DNA of 64,000 bases, taken from contig NZ_CP045430.1 in assembly GCF_005886805.2 (NCBI RefSeq), positions 1 to 64,000 of the forward strand, in the 5' to 3' direction. Positions within the stretch are counted from its first letter, which is position 1. Each line of letters opens with the position of its first letter. A model generated the notes under the pieces. That model ran no database searches. It worked only from the letters and a program-made list of their open reading frames with translations, and was not told the origin of the DNA. This stretch comes from Pseudoalteromonas rubra. Lineage in GTDB: Bacteria > Pseudomonadota > Gammaproteobacteria > Enterobacterales > Alteromonadaceae. This document shows positions 17,852-26,668 of this stretch, in pieces. The position numbers and the translations under genes are program-made.

Positions 17852-18169
17852 TTAGCACCATTGATACTGTCGTAAGGCAATTTTGCCACCCTGTACCTGC
17901 ACTCCTTCCGAGCGTAATAGTTGACTTTGCTCGATAAACTTACTGCTCTCAGGCGGAAAAGAAATTTTTCCCTGACTATTAATCACTCTGTGCCACGGCA
18001 AACTTGACCCTGCCGGTAAGTGCTTTAACAAATATCCAACTGCCCGAGCATGCTTAGGTGCCCCAGCCAGACCGGCAATTTGCCCGTACGTTGCGACATT
18101 TCCAACCGGAATTGCACCTATCAGTGTAAATACCCTGATTCTGAATTCCTCTTTAGTTTCCTCTTGCAA
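17852..18169 (-). CDS. Alkyltransferase-like (ATL) protein, MGMT family
   Basis: A 105-residue protein with the DNA-binding C-terminal fold of O6-alkylguanine-DNA alkyltransferase. The active-site motif reads PWHRV where true methyltransferases have PCHRV, so the acceptor cysteine is replaced by tryptophan. Family knowledge says ATL proteins bind O6-alkylguanine without repairing it and hand the lesion to nucleotide excision repair. Other landmarks are VATYGQIAGLAG and RAVGYLLK. The start appears to be TTG at 18169 with AGGAG seven bases upstream, lying inside the last codons of the LysR gene. Confidence 0.88.
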   Translation of the reverse strand: MQEETKEEFRIRVFTLIGAIPVGNVATYGQIAGLAGAPKHARAVGYLLKHLPAGSSLPWHRVINSQGKISFPPESSKFIEQSQLLRSEGVQVQGGKIALRQYQWC

Positions 18170-19049
18170 ACTGCGCTCCTAATGCCGTGAACTGTTGCCA
18201 CAAATGTCTGGCAACCGGCCCATAATGACCCTGATGTCGACGAAAAGCGTGAATTGCTGCTGTGAATTCATGCTGTCGGTCTATTATCTCTATACGTTCC
18301 AGCTCGCCGCTTTCTAACTCCTGCCTGCAAGTATTGAGACTGGTAAGGGCGAATCCGACTCCCTGGGATAAGAATAGTTTAATGGTACTGACATCATCCA
18401 GTTTCATCACGTGTAATCCACGAGAATAAGCCAGCCTTTCACTGTCAAAGTCGAAACCACTCTCAACCATTGCCAGACAAGGATATAGGCTCAATTCATC
18501 ATAGTACATACGCTTGGGCAACAGCCCACGCTTAGCCACAACACCAAGCTTGGTTTCGCCTATCGCGATGGATTCTAGTTCACCGGTTGCATGAAACAGA
18601 TCAAACCAGGGCCCAATTCCTAAGTCGGCAGCGCCGGCGTTTACCTGCTCCAATGCAACAAAACGTCTACCGCTTGAGATCACTAGTTCAGTAGAAGGAA
18701 ATTGCTTAAAGGTGCTACTTATCTGGGCGTTATACGTTTCCTGATGACACATAGGTTCATAACAAATGCGAAATTTTGCTTCATTGCCCTGTGAAAACTC
18801 ATCCGCCAGGGTCTTTAAATGATTATGGTGTTCCAGCAACTTCTGAGCATGCTGATGAAAACGCTTCCCCTGCTCGGTAAGTCGGATCCGATAATCCTCG
18901 CGCGTAACCAACGCAAACCCCAGTTCATCAGACAAGCGTTTTAACGCTTGCGTAACAGCGGGCTGTGACTTATATAAATGTTTTGCCGCTTCGCTCAAAC
19001 TTTGTGCATTTGCAACGGCATCAAGTACCTGAATATCTGCCAACTTCAT
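18153..19049 (-). CDS. LysR-family transcriptional regulator
   Basis: A 298-residue regulator. The winged helix-turn-helix is at 1-65 (LADIQVLDAVANAQSLSEAA and QPAVTQALKRL), followed by a periplasmic-binding-protein-like effector domain (about 90-290). It is divergent from the RND efflux genes at 19146, with a 96-bp spacer, and its 3' end overlaps the ATL gene by 17 bases. It may therefore regulate the efflux pair, the repair genes downstream, or both. The effector is unknown. Confidence 0.88.
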   Translation of the reverse strand: MKLADIQVLDAVANAQSLSEAAKHLYKSQPAVTQALKRLSDELGFALVTREDYRIRLTEQGKRFHQHAQKLLEHHNHLKTLADEFSQGNEAKFRICYEPMCHQETYNAQISSTFKQFPSTELVISSGRRFVALEQVNAGAADLGIGPWFDLFHATGELESIAIGETKLGVVAKRGLLPKRMYYDELSLYPCLAMVESGFDFDSERLAYSRGLHVMKLDDVSTIKLFLSQGVGFALTSLNTCRQELESGELERIEIIDRQHEFTAAIHAFRRHQGHYGPVARHLWQQFTALGAQFARGN

Positions 19050-19051
19050 AA

Positions 19052-19095
19052 ATAAAATTTATTTTATACCAAAGTTTTAATAATTTTTATTTTAT
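19052..19095. promoter_or_regulatory. Operator-like repeats between the LysR gene and the RND efflux genes
   Basis: ATAAAAT (19052-19058) and ATTTTAT (19061-19067) are perfect inverted arms around TT. The 10-mer TTTATTTTAT occurs at 19058-19067 and again at 19086-19095. The spacing and AT-rich dyad fit a LysR-type site overlapping divergent promoters; this is inferred. Confidence 0.45.
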
Positions 19096-19145
19096 GCCCA
19101 AATTCATTATCCTGCACTAAGTTTTAGTCTGAGGGAGTAATTTTG

Positions 19146-20225
19146 GTGAATAAACTCGCACTCTTTTTTCCAGCCTTGTTGTTATTATCCGCATGTCAGG
19201 ATGCCACACAGCAAACCACTGCAACTCAGGTCATTCGCCCGGTTAAATTGCATACCGTGTCTGACCCTCAAGCCAGTCTGTTACGCAGCTTTCCTGCGGA
19301 AGTTGTTGCAAACCAGGGCTCTTATCTTGCTTTTCGGGTTAATGGGGAACTGATGGAGTTTCCTGTTTTGGCCGGTCAGGAAGTGCAAAAAGGGCAGCTT
19401 CTGGCAAAACTCGACCCGGAAGACTTTGATCTTCAATATCAACAGCGAAAAGCCCAGTTTGAACTCGCCGTTGCCCAGCTTAATCGGATCGAGTCTTTAT
19501 ATAAAAAATCGATTGCCAGTAAAGCGGAATATGATCAGGCACTAGCAAACGAACAAGTTGCCGAGTCAGCATTCAAAATAGCCCAAACCAACCTTGAAAA
19601 TAGCGAGCTCAGAGCCCCATTCGACGGTACGATTGCCAAAGTTTTCGTGAAAAACTATGAAAACATAGTCGCAAAACAGAATATTTTACGCCTTGAGACA
19701 CGAGACCGTATGGATGTGATCATCCAGGTGCCTGAAAAACTGGTTGCTCGGGTTAATAAAGATCTCGAATATCATCCAACCGTCATTTTTGATGGTTACC
19801 CGGATAAATCTTATCTGCTGAATATTAAAGAATGGGATACGCAAGCCGACCCTGCGACGCTGACCTACAAGGTTGTCTTCTCACTGCCCATCCCAGAGGA
19901 CTTTAATTTGCTCGCCGGGATGACAGGTCATGTCTATGTCGATCCCAGCAAGATCACCAACCACAACACATCGGAAATCATAGTACCGAATGAAGCGGTA
20001 TTTTCCGAACAAACGCAAGCAGCGAAAGGCAACCATTACGTTTGGATATATGATCCTAAGACCCAACTGGTGTCTAAACGTGCTGTCCAGCCTGGTCAGT
20101 TGCGCCAGCAAGGTTTCGAAATCAAGAGTGGATTAAAACCTGGCGAGGTCATTGTCTCGGCCGGAGTCCATCACCTTAGGGAAGGCCTGAAAGTACGCCC
20201 ATGGACCAAAGAGCGAGGCCTGTAA
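19146..20225 (+). CDS. RND efflux periplasmic adaptor, lipoprotein
   Basis: A membrane-fusion subunit of about 359 residues linking an inner-membrane RND pump to an outer-membrane channel. It has a lipoprotein signal with the lipobox LSAC followed by QD. The biotinyl-lipoyl segments GELMEFPVLAGQEVQKGQLL and LRAPFDGTIAKVF surround a coiled-coil hairpin (about 95-150). A beta-barrel and membrane-proximal domain come next. The GTG at 19146 has GAGGGAG at a good distance. A TTG one codon earlier is possible. The RND permease gene begins one base after its stop. Confidence 0.88.
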   Translation: MNKLALFFPALLLLSACQDATQQTTATQVIRPVKLHTVSDPQASLLRSFPAEVVANQGSYLAFRVNGELMEFPVLAGQEVQKGQLLAKLDPEDFDLQYQQRKAQFELAVAQLNRIESLYKKSIASKAEYDQALANEQVAESAFKIAQTNLENSELRAPFDGTIAKVFVKNYENIVAKQNILRLETRDRMDVIIQVPEKLVARVNKDLEYHPTVIFDGYPDKSYLLNIKEWDTQADPATLTYKVVFSLPIPEDFNLLAGMTGHVYVDPSKITNHNTSEIIVPNEAVFSEQTQAAKGNHYVWIYDPKTQLVSKRAVQPGQLRQQGFEIKSGLKPGEVIVSAGVHHLREGLKVRPWTKERGL

Positions 20226-20226
20226 A

Positions 20227-23200
20227 ATGAGTCTTGCCAAATGGTCTATTGAAAATAAGGTGATCAGTGCAATGTTCGCACTGCTGTTGCTTTTAGCAGG
20301 CACAGTTTCGTACTTTGGCTTGGGGCAACTGGAAGACCCGGAGTTTACACTCAAAAAAGCCATGGTGATCACAGTGTATCCAGGTGCATCACCGCAGCAG
20401 GTTGAGGAGGAAGTTACCTATCCCATAGAGAATGCCATCCAGAGCCTGCCTTATGTGGATTACGTTACCTCTATCTCATCACCGGGCCAATCGCAGATCA
20501 CGGTGGAGATGAAAAGTACTTACCGAAAGGAAGACCTGAAACAAATTTGGGATGAGCTAAGGCGTAAAATAAACGACTTAAAACCAGACCTGCCTCCTGG
20601 CGTATTCACACCCAAAGTAATGGATGACTTTGCGGACGTATATGGCGTGTTATATGCGGTAACGGGCGATGGCTATTCTTATGAAGAGCTAAAAGAATAC
20701 GTGGATTACCTGAAACGAGAACTGGTACTGGTGGATGGCGTCAGTAAAGTAACCATAGCAGGAGAACAGCAAGCGCAGGTGGTTGTTGAAATTTCAAGTC
20801 AGAAGCTGTCACAATTGGGGATATCCCACAACCGTATTTTTTCACTGCTGCAGACCCAAAACAGCGTGTCTAACGCGGGTAAAATCCGTGTTGGAGACGA
20901 ATCTATCCGAATTCACCCCACAGGCGAGTTTAGTCAAGTTTCTGAACTCGAAGACTTACTGATCTCTAAGCCCGGTGCCAAAGAGTTAATCTACTTAGGC
21001 GACGTTGCCACCGTAAAACGCGAATACGCTGAGATCCCAACGCATATTACCCGTTACAATCGCGATCAATCTTTGCTCCTGGGTATTTCCTTCAGCTCTG
21101 GTGTTAATGTGGTAGAAATCGGTAAGGCCATAGAGAAACACCTAACGTCAATGGAATATCAACGCCCTCATGGCATGTCAGTCCACACCGTTTACAACCA
21201 GCCAATGGAAGTAGAGAAGTCCGTAGACGGATTTATTGTCAGCTTACTCGAAGCCGTTGCTATTGTCATTGTCGTGCTCCTGATCTTTATGGGTGTTAAA
21301 AGTGGCATTCTTATTGGCGGTATCCTACTGCTTACTGTTCTTGGCACCTTTATTTTCATGAAGATGTTCGCGATTGACTTACAGCGCATATCCCTTGGCG
21401 CTTTGATCATCGCCCTCGGTATGCTGGTAGACAATGCCATCGTGGTTACCGAGGGGATTCTAATCAATCTAAAACGCGGACAAAGTAAAGTAAAAGCAGC
21501 AGTCAATATCGTAGAACAGACTAAGTGGCCTTTACTAGGTGCGACTGTGATTGGCATCACCGCCTTCGCCCCTATTGGGTTGAGTTCAGACGCCAGTGGC
21601 GAATTTGCTGGCTCGCTGTTTTGGGTACTTCTGATCTCGCTACTACTCAGCTGGGTTACTGCCATTACCCTGACCCCCTTTTTTGCCAACATGCTGTTCA
21701 AAGAAGACATTCAGCAAGGCAAAGAGACGGATGACCCTTATCAGGGTATGATTTTTACCGCATACAAGGCTCTACTTGGTGTGTGTTTGAGGTTCCGCTG
21801 GACCACTGTTATCGCGATGCTCGCGCTCCTTGGGTGTGCGATGGTTGGCTTTAAGTCAGTAAAGCAATCGTTCTTCCCTGCTTCCAATACGCCCATGTTT
21901 TATGTCGATTACTGGCACTATCAGGGCGCTGACATTCGAAGTACAGCAGATAATCTGGAAAAGCTGGAAGCATTTTTGCAATTCGACGAGCTGGTTGAGG
22001 AGATCACAACGACCATTGGTCAGGGTGCCCCCCGATTTATGCTGACTTACAGCCCGGAAAAGCAATATGCATCCTATGGCCAGCTGATAGTTCGGGTGAG
22101 TGACAGAGAAGCCGTTGCGACTATGATAGCGAAAGTAAGAGAATTTGCTGCCCACAACGAGCTGGATGGAAAGCTTAAAATCAAACGCATGGAAATTGGC
22201 CCGTCTACAGATGCAAAAATCGAAGCGCGTTTCTCTGGTCCCGATCCTGTGGTACTACGCAGGCTGGCTGATCAAGCTAAAAACCGCCTGGCACAAGACG
22301 CTGGTGCATTTAATATTCGCGATAACTGGCGTCAGCGTTCTAAAGTACTTGAGCCGGTCTTTAATGAGCAAAAAGCAAGGCGACTGGGGATCAGTAAATC
22401 TGACCTTGACCAGCTGTTGCTGACAAGTGTGTCGGGCAACACAGTAGGTTTATATCGGGATGGCACTAAAATGCTACCGATTGTGGCCAGAGCACCCGAG
22501 GTTGAACGTCGCAACGTTGAAAACCTGGTCGACCTGCAAATTTTCAGTCCTGTACTCAATGTGTATGTGCCGCTGGGCCAGATCCTCGATGACGTTGAAG
22601 TCATTTGGGAAGACAGCCTGATCATGCGTCGGGATCGCAAACGCACAATTACCGTCATGGCAGATCATGATGTGATTGGCAATGAAACACCGGCTAAACT
22701 GTTTGCCCGGATCCGCGCCGACATTGAAGCAATCGAGTTACCGCAAGGCTATGAAATGCAGTGGGGTGGTGAGTTTGAGTCGTCCAGTAAAGCTCAGAAG
22801 GCCATTTTTGGCTCACTCCCGCTCGGATACTTATCCATGTTTATCATCACAGTGTTGCTATTTAACTCAGTGCGTAAACCATTGGTCATCTGGAGCACTG
22901 TGCCGCTGGCTATTATTGGCGTAACCGCGGGGCTGGTCATATTTCAGGCACCATTTAGCTTTATGGCACTGCTGGGACTGCTCAGTCTGTCTGGCATGTT
23001 AATTAAAAATGGCATTGTTTTGATGGATCAAATCAACCTGGAACTGGATAGCGGAAAAGCCCCCTATCAGGCGGTGTTTGATTCCGGGGTCAGTCGTGTA
23101 CGGCCCGTATCTATGGCGGCCGTGACAACCATTTTAGGTATGATCCCGCTCCTATTCGATGTATTTTTTAAATCCATGGCAGTCACCATTATGTTTGGCC

Positions 23201-23280
23201 TAGGTTTTGCCACCGTGCTCACTTTGATAGTGCTTCCCGTAATTTACTGTTTGTTCTTCAAAGTAACCGCACCAAAATAA
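20227..23280 (+). CDS. RND efflux permease (AcrB/MexF-like)
   Basis: A 1017-residue proton-driven inner-membrane pump with two halves, each having a first membrane helix, a large periplasmic loop and a block of membrane helices. Landmarks are WSIENKVISAMFALLLLLAG (start), LGALIIALGMLVDNAIVVTE in TM4 and RPVSMAAVTTILGMIPLLF in the second half. Where AcrB has Asp-Asp in TM4, this protein has Asp-Asn, seen in some RND subgroups. The substrate cannot be told. No outer-membrane channel gene is adjacent, so a TolC-like partner must be encoded elsewhere. Expression probably responds to the divergent LysR regulator. Confidence 0.92.
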   Translation: MSLAKWSIENKVISAMFALLLLLAGTVSYFGLGQLEDPEFTLKKAMVITVYPGASPQQVEEEVTYPIENAIQSLPYVDYVTSISSPGQSQITVEMKSTYRKEDLKQIWDELRRKINDLKPDLPPGVFTPKVMDDFADVYGVLYAVTGDGYSYEELKEYVDYLKRELVLVDGVSKVTIAGEQQAQVVVEISSQKLSQLGISHNRIFSLLQTQNSVSNAGKIRVGDESIRIHPTGEFSQVSELEDLLISKPGAKELIYLGDVATVKREYAEIPTHITRYNRDQSLLLGISFSSGVNVVEIGKAIEKHLTSMEYQRPHGMSVHTVYNQPMEVEKSVDGFIVSLLEAVAIVIVVLLIFMGVKSGILIGGILLLTVLGTFIFMKMFAIDLQRISLGALIIALGMLVDNAIVVTEGILINLKRGQSKVKAAVNIVEQTKWPLLGATVIGITAFAPIGLSSDASGEFAGSLFWVLLISLLLSWVTAITLTPFFANMLFKEDIQQGKETDDPYQGMIFTAYKALLGVCLRFRWTTVIAMLALLGCAMVGFKSVKQSFFPASNTPMFYVDYWHYQGADIRSTADNLEKLEAFLQFDELVEEITTTIGQGAPRFMLTYSPEKQYASYGQLIVRVSDREAVATMIAKVREFAAHNELDGKLKIKRMEIGPSTDAKIEARFSGPDPVVLRRLADQAKNRLAQDAGAFNIRDNWRQRSKVLEPVFNEQKARRLGISKSDLDQLLLTSVSGNTVGLYRDGTKMLPIVARAPEVERRNVENLVDLQIFSPVLNVYVPLGQILDDVEVIWEDSLIMRRDRKRTITVMADHDVIGNETPAKLFARIRADIEAIELPQGYEMQWGGEFESSSKAQKAIFGSLPLGYLSMFIITVLLFNSVRKPLVIWSTVPLAIIGVTAGLVIFQAPFSFMALLGLLSLSGMLIKNGIVLMDQINLELDSGKAPYQAVFDSGVSRVRPVSMAAVTTILGMIPLLFDVFFKSMAVTIMFGLGFATVLTLIVLPVIYCLFFKVTAPK

Positions 23281-23310
23281 AAAAGGGCCGCAGTGAGCGG
23301 CCCTTTTTTT
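23281..23310. terminator. Bidirectional terminator between the RND permease gene and rluF
   Basis: GGGCCGC (23285-23291) and GCGGCCC (23297-23303) form a 7-bp stem with a five-base loop, preceded by an A-run and followed by seven T. It serves both convergent transcripts. Confidence 0.9.
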
Positions 23311-23312
23311 AG

Positions 23313-24257
23313 TTATTTTTTGAGAGACAAAGTCCCTTTCACCCTGCCTTTTGGCTTAGCGCCCGAGCGACTTTTCGGCCTATCACTATTTGCTGTATTA
23401 TCACCATGTGAATTGCCTGAGCGCTTACGCTTTTGCTCAGACGCAGACTTTCTGCTTTGCCCTCTGCTAGCTGTTTCACCATCTTGACGCGGTTTCGCAG
23501 TGTGACGCTGCGTACGTTTATACGTATCCACAGACGCCTCTTCGGTCTTCGATGAACCTTCAATTGAAGCATTAATCTCTGCCATTTCAGACTCGCTCAG
23601 GTGGCGCCACTGTCCAGGTCTTAAACCGTTGAGGTTCACATTCATGATCCGCACACGCTTCAGTGTTTGTACTTCAAAATCGAAGTATTCACACATACGT
23701 CGGATCTGACGATTCAGCCCCTGAGTTAAAACAATGGTAAACTGTCTGGCCCCGGTCTTTTTGACAAAACACTTTTTAGTCACAGTGCCAAGAATTGGCA
23801 CGCCCGAGCGCATACCCTTTATAAACGCATCGGTGACAGGCTTATTGACGGTAACCACATATTCTTTTTCATGATTATTGCCAGCGCGCAATATTTTGTT
23901 GACGATATCGCCCTCATTGGTCAAAAAGATCAGCCCTTCTGAAGGCCGGTCTAAACGGCCAATAGGAAAAATACGCTCCGGATACTGAATGGCACTGACA
24001 ATATTGCTTTTTATTTTTCGCTCTGTTGTGCAGGTCACACCAACGGGTTTATTGTAAGCGATGTACACCCGCTTCGGCTTGGCTTTGAGCGGTTTATTAT
24101 CAACCAAAATGGTGTCTGCATCGCTGACCTTCAGACCCATTTCGGCAATCTGACCATTAACACTGACACGGCCGTCACTGATCAGGGTGTCCGCCTCTCT
24201 GCGGCTACAAAACCCGGTTTCGCTGATGTATTTATTTAGTCGCTTAGGTTCATTCAT
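23313..24257 (-). CDS. rluF: 23S rRNA pseudouridine(2604) synthase
   Basis: A 314-residue pseudouridine synthase of the RsuA family. The S4 RNA-binding domain (RLNKYISETGFCSRREAD) spans about 5-60. The catalytic domain has the motif GRLDRPSEGLIFLTN with its catalytic Asp, then NRQIRRMCEYFDFEV. NHEKEYVVTVNKP and GVPILGTVTKKC match E. coli RluF rather than RluB or RsuA. The last 75 residues are a disordered Arg/Lys/Ser-rich tail. The frame is open to a TTG at 24293, but ATG at 24257 (MNEPKRLNK) fits the family start and is preferred. Confidence 0.9.
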   Translation of the reverse strand: MNEPKRLNKYISETGFCSRREADTLISDGRVSVNGQIAEMGLKVSDADTILVDNKPLKAKPKRVYIAYNKPVGVTCTTERKIKSNIVSAIQYPERIFPIGRLDRPSEGLIFLTNEGDIVNKILRAGNNHEKEYVVTVNKPVTDAFIKGMRSGVPILGTVTKKCFVKKTGARQFTIVLTQGLNRQIRRMCEYFDFEVQTLKRVRIMNVNLNGLRPGQWRHLSESEMAEINASIEGSSKTEEASVDTYKRTQRHTAKPRQDGETASRGQSRKSASEQKRKRSGNSHGDNTANSDRPKSRSGAKPKGRVKGTLSLKK

Positions 24258-24442
24258 AAAGGGGCACTTTTCTTTTTCTGTGCAATGAGTCAATACTGTC
24301 CGATATCCGGCACATGGGCTCAGAGTCGGGGCTGCATGACCAACGGGCAGTTACGGGGGGCGCATGGTAACAAAATTTCATCGCCAGTAGAAATATTTCA
24401 TCAGCTAGTGGCAGCTCTAACTTAGCTAACGTTATGACTTGC

Positions 24443-25549
24443 TCAGTCGCCAATGACGCCTGGGGCATTGTCTTTGGCTAAAAACGTCGGAGACACCAAG
24501 TAATTTGATTGTTTATTGTTAAGCAAGCTAAACCCGCTGAAGTCCACGCCTGTCCAGTCAATTTTCTCGGCCAGCCATATGTAGCGATGCACATTGTGTT
24601 CATTAATGACCACGAGAGGATAAGTAATCGATTGGTTGGTTTGCCAATAGGAATGGCCATGAAACTTATCATACAGAGACAAAATAGCCAGCCCACCCAT
24701 GATGAAGTGACCACCGACCGAGGCCTGCAATTCGCCCTTTTCAATCAACCTGAGCGTGTCATTGAGCCAGTCAAATCCGCCTATGGCTACGAAGGTCTGC
24801 TCCTTCTCGCCGCGCTGCTTAACCGCACTTAGTGCCCCCATCGCCATCAGATCTGATGCACTCCAGATTATATTTGTATTGGGGTAACGTTTGAGTAAAC
24901 GCTGCGTTTTTTCCATCGCCTGGGTTTTTGACCAGCTTGCATAAATGGATTGTTGCAAAGCAACGCCCTGGCTGCCAAAAAAAGACTGCGCGCCTTGATT
25001 TCGGGCATCCGACTCGCTGCCATAATGACCATTGATTGCAAGAGCCTGAGGTTTAACTGAAGGCCTTTTCTCGCGCAATGACTCGGTCAAAGCCTGGGCC
25101 AGGTCCGCTCCTGCCCGGAAATTGTCAAAGTAGATCTCACCCAACCAATTTTTATATCTTTGTCCGGGTTTGCCAACCTCCACCTGCTCAGGCCCATTAA
25201 TGGTTTGTTCTAAGGTTAAGTACTGTATTCCGTACTTTTCCAGCAAATCCAGATGTTGCTCAGCATTGCCGGGGTATAGCATCAAAACAACAAAATCAGG
25301 TGTTGCTCGATATTCTAGGTATTTCTGTAGTTCTTCCAGCTGAATGTAGCGACTGCCATCACCGTAAATCACGTCCAGTTTTACATTAAGCTGCTTACTG
25401 GCGGCCTGAGCAATAGATTCGACTTTTTGCCAAAACGGCTCACCGGAAATAGAAGGGTTCACTAAAAGTACTGAAAAATCGGCCTTAGCCCAACTCAAAG
25501 GGGCAAAAAACAACCCCCAGCTCAATAAAATACACTGCAACAACTTCAC
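24443..25549 (-). CDS. Periplasmic sugar-binding-like protein (RbsB/LsrB fold), no transporter nearby
   Basis: A 368-residue exported protein with signal peptide (MKLLQCILLSWGLFFAPLSWA) and the type-1 periplasmic-binding fold: FSVLLVNPSISGEPFWQKVE at the start, then DNFRAGADLAQAL, NIIWSASDLMAMGALSAV and VGGHFIMGGLAI. No permease or ATPase gene is near, so it may be a sensor subunit rather than a transporter part. It starts with GTG 20 bp after the DUF418 gene, with AAAAGG upstream, so it belongs to the EAL-HDOD/DUF418 unit. A paralogue lies at 62250. The ligand is unknown. Confidence 0.78.
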   Translation of the reverse strand: MKLLQCILLSWGLFFAPLSWAKADFSVLLVNPSISGEPFWQKVESIAQAASKQLNVKLDVIYGDGSRYIQLEELQKYLEYRATPDFVVLMLYPGNAEQHLDLLEKYGIQYLTLEQTINGPEQVEVGKPGQRYKNWLGEIYFDNFRAGADLAQALTESLREKRPSVKPQALAINGHYGSESDARNQGAQSFFGSQGVALQQSIYASWSKTQAMEKTQRLLKRYPNTNIIWSASDLMAMGALSAVKQRGEKEQTFVAIGGFDWLNDTLRLIEKGELQASVGGHFIMGGLAILSLYDKFHGHSYWQTNQSITYPLVVINEHNVHRYIWLAEKIDWTGVDFSGFSLLNNKQSNYLVSPTFLAKDNAPGVIGD

Positions 25550-25569
25550 AATAAACAGCCTTTTAAATG

Positions 25570-26667
25570 TTACATATCACTAAGGCGCCGCACGCAACGC
25601 TTCAATAAATACTCAGCAGGGCCAGTTTTCTTTGCCCTATCAAGCAGTATAGCTAAAATCACCTGAACCAGGGTCAGCGCCAGGAAAAACCCAAAATACT
25701 CGACGCGAGTAAAAGACACCCTGGTCACAGGAAAAAGAAAATGAAATACCAAAATCCCAACCACTGATTGTAGCAAGTACAAAGACAGGGAATAACGCCC
25801 CACTATCGCAAATACCAAGCTAAGCTTGGGCCAAAGTTGGCGGATGGCTTGTAACAGCACCAAATAACATAAGGCCATAGGTATTGCAGCCAACCAGTTC
25901 AATGTTTCCAGCATGTGCCCCACAGTGGTTTCGTTATTTGACCAAAGTAGCAAGGATGCAAGCACACTTCCCCACCACCAAGTCCACATCATCTTACCAG
26001 AGACAAAACGCTGCCCTGAAAACCAACCTCGTTCAAATAGTTCCATCCCTAACAGCATCAAACCTAATGTATTCCACAAAGTTGCCAACGGGATAAGAAT
26101 GATCATCATGTTGAAATGGCTGATATTCTGGCTCAGCAACTGGGCATAACTTACCGGCAAAGAGCTCAGTAGTGTTGCATACTCGGCACTTGATCTGTCA
26201 AAACCAGGTTCACCGACAAGGATGCTGAGTATCACCAGCAAAATAACCGGAAGGACTGTCAGTAGCGCCGCGCTTAGCAATCTATCTTTTGCATCCAGCC
26301 ACATTAGCGCCAGCAACCCGGACAACGCATAATTCAGCAGAATGTCTCCGGGCCAGAGTAAGTAACCGTGTAGCACACCAAACAAGCCCAGCACACATAA
26401 ACGGGATTTGATAACAAAGAGATTATCTCCCCCCTTGTTTTGCGCTTTATACTGAATCACTAAGGCTGCACCAAACACCAGACAAAACAGCGTTCGAAAA
26501 CGACCGCCGGCAAACACAGTGGTTAAAAGCGACAAAGCAGATTCCATCCCGTCGCGTGTAACTGGGGGAACATAACCATAGGCAAAGTTTGCCATAAAGA
26601 ATAAGTTTGTCAGGCTCAGCCCCAGTAATGCAAACCCTCTCAGGCTATCAAGGTATTGATTTCTCAC
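25570..26667 (-). CDS. DUF418-family integral membrane protein (YeiB-like)
   Basis: A protein of about 365 residues with roughly ten membrane helices. The N-terminal motif YLDSLRGFALLGLSLTNLFF is typical of the DUF418/acyltransferase-like group. FRTLFCLVFGAALVIQ, GWFSGQRFV and the C-terminal segment VGRYSLSLYLLQS also fit. Function is unknown. The open frame extends to 26739 inside the upstream gene, but GTG at 26667 lies one base after that gene's stop and fits the family start. No clear ribosome site precedes it, so translation may depend on coupling. The binding-protein gene follows after 20 bp. Confidence 0.8.
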   Translation of the reverse strand: MRNQYLDSLRGFALLGLSLTNLFFMANFAYGYVPPVTRDGMESALSLLTTVFAGGRFRTLFCLVFGAALVIQYKAQNKGGDNLFVIKSRLCVLGLFGVLHGYLLWPGDILLNYALSGLLALMWLDAKDRLLSAALLTVLPVILLVILSILVGEPGFDRSSAEYATLLSSLPVSYAQLLSQNISHFNMMIILIPLATLWNTLGLMLLGMELFERGWFSGQRFVSGKMMWTWWWGSVLASLLLWSNNETTVGHMLETLNWLAAIPMALCYLVLLQAIRQLWPKLSLVFAIVGRYSLSLYLLQSVVGILVFHFLFPVTRVSFTRVEYFGFFLALTLVQVILAILLDRAKKTGPAEYLLKRCVRRLSDM

Positions 26668-26668
26668 A

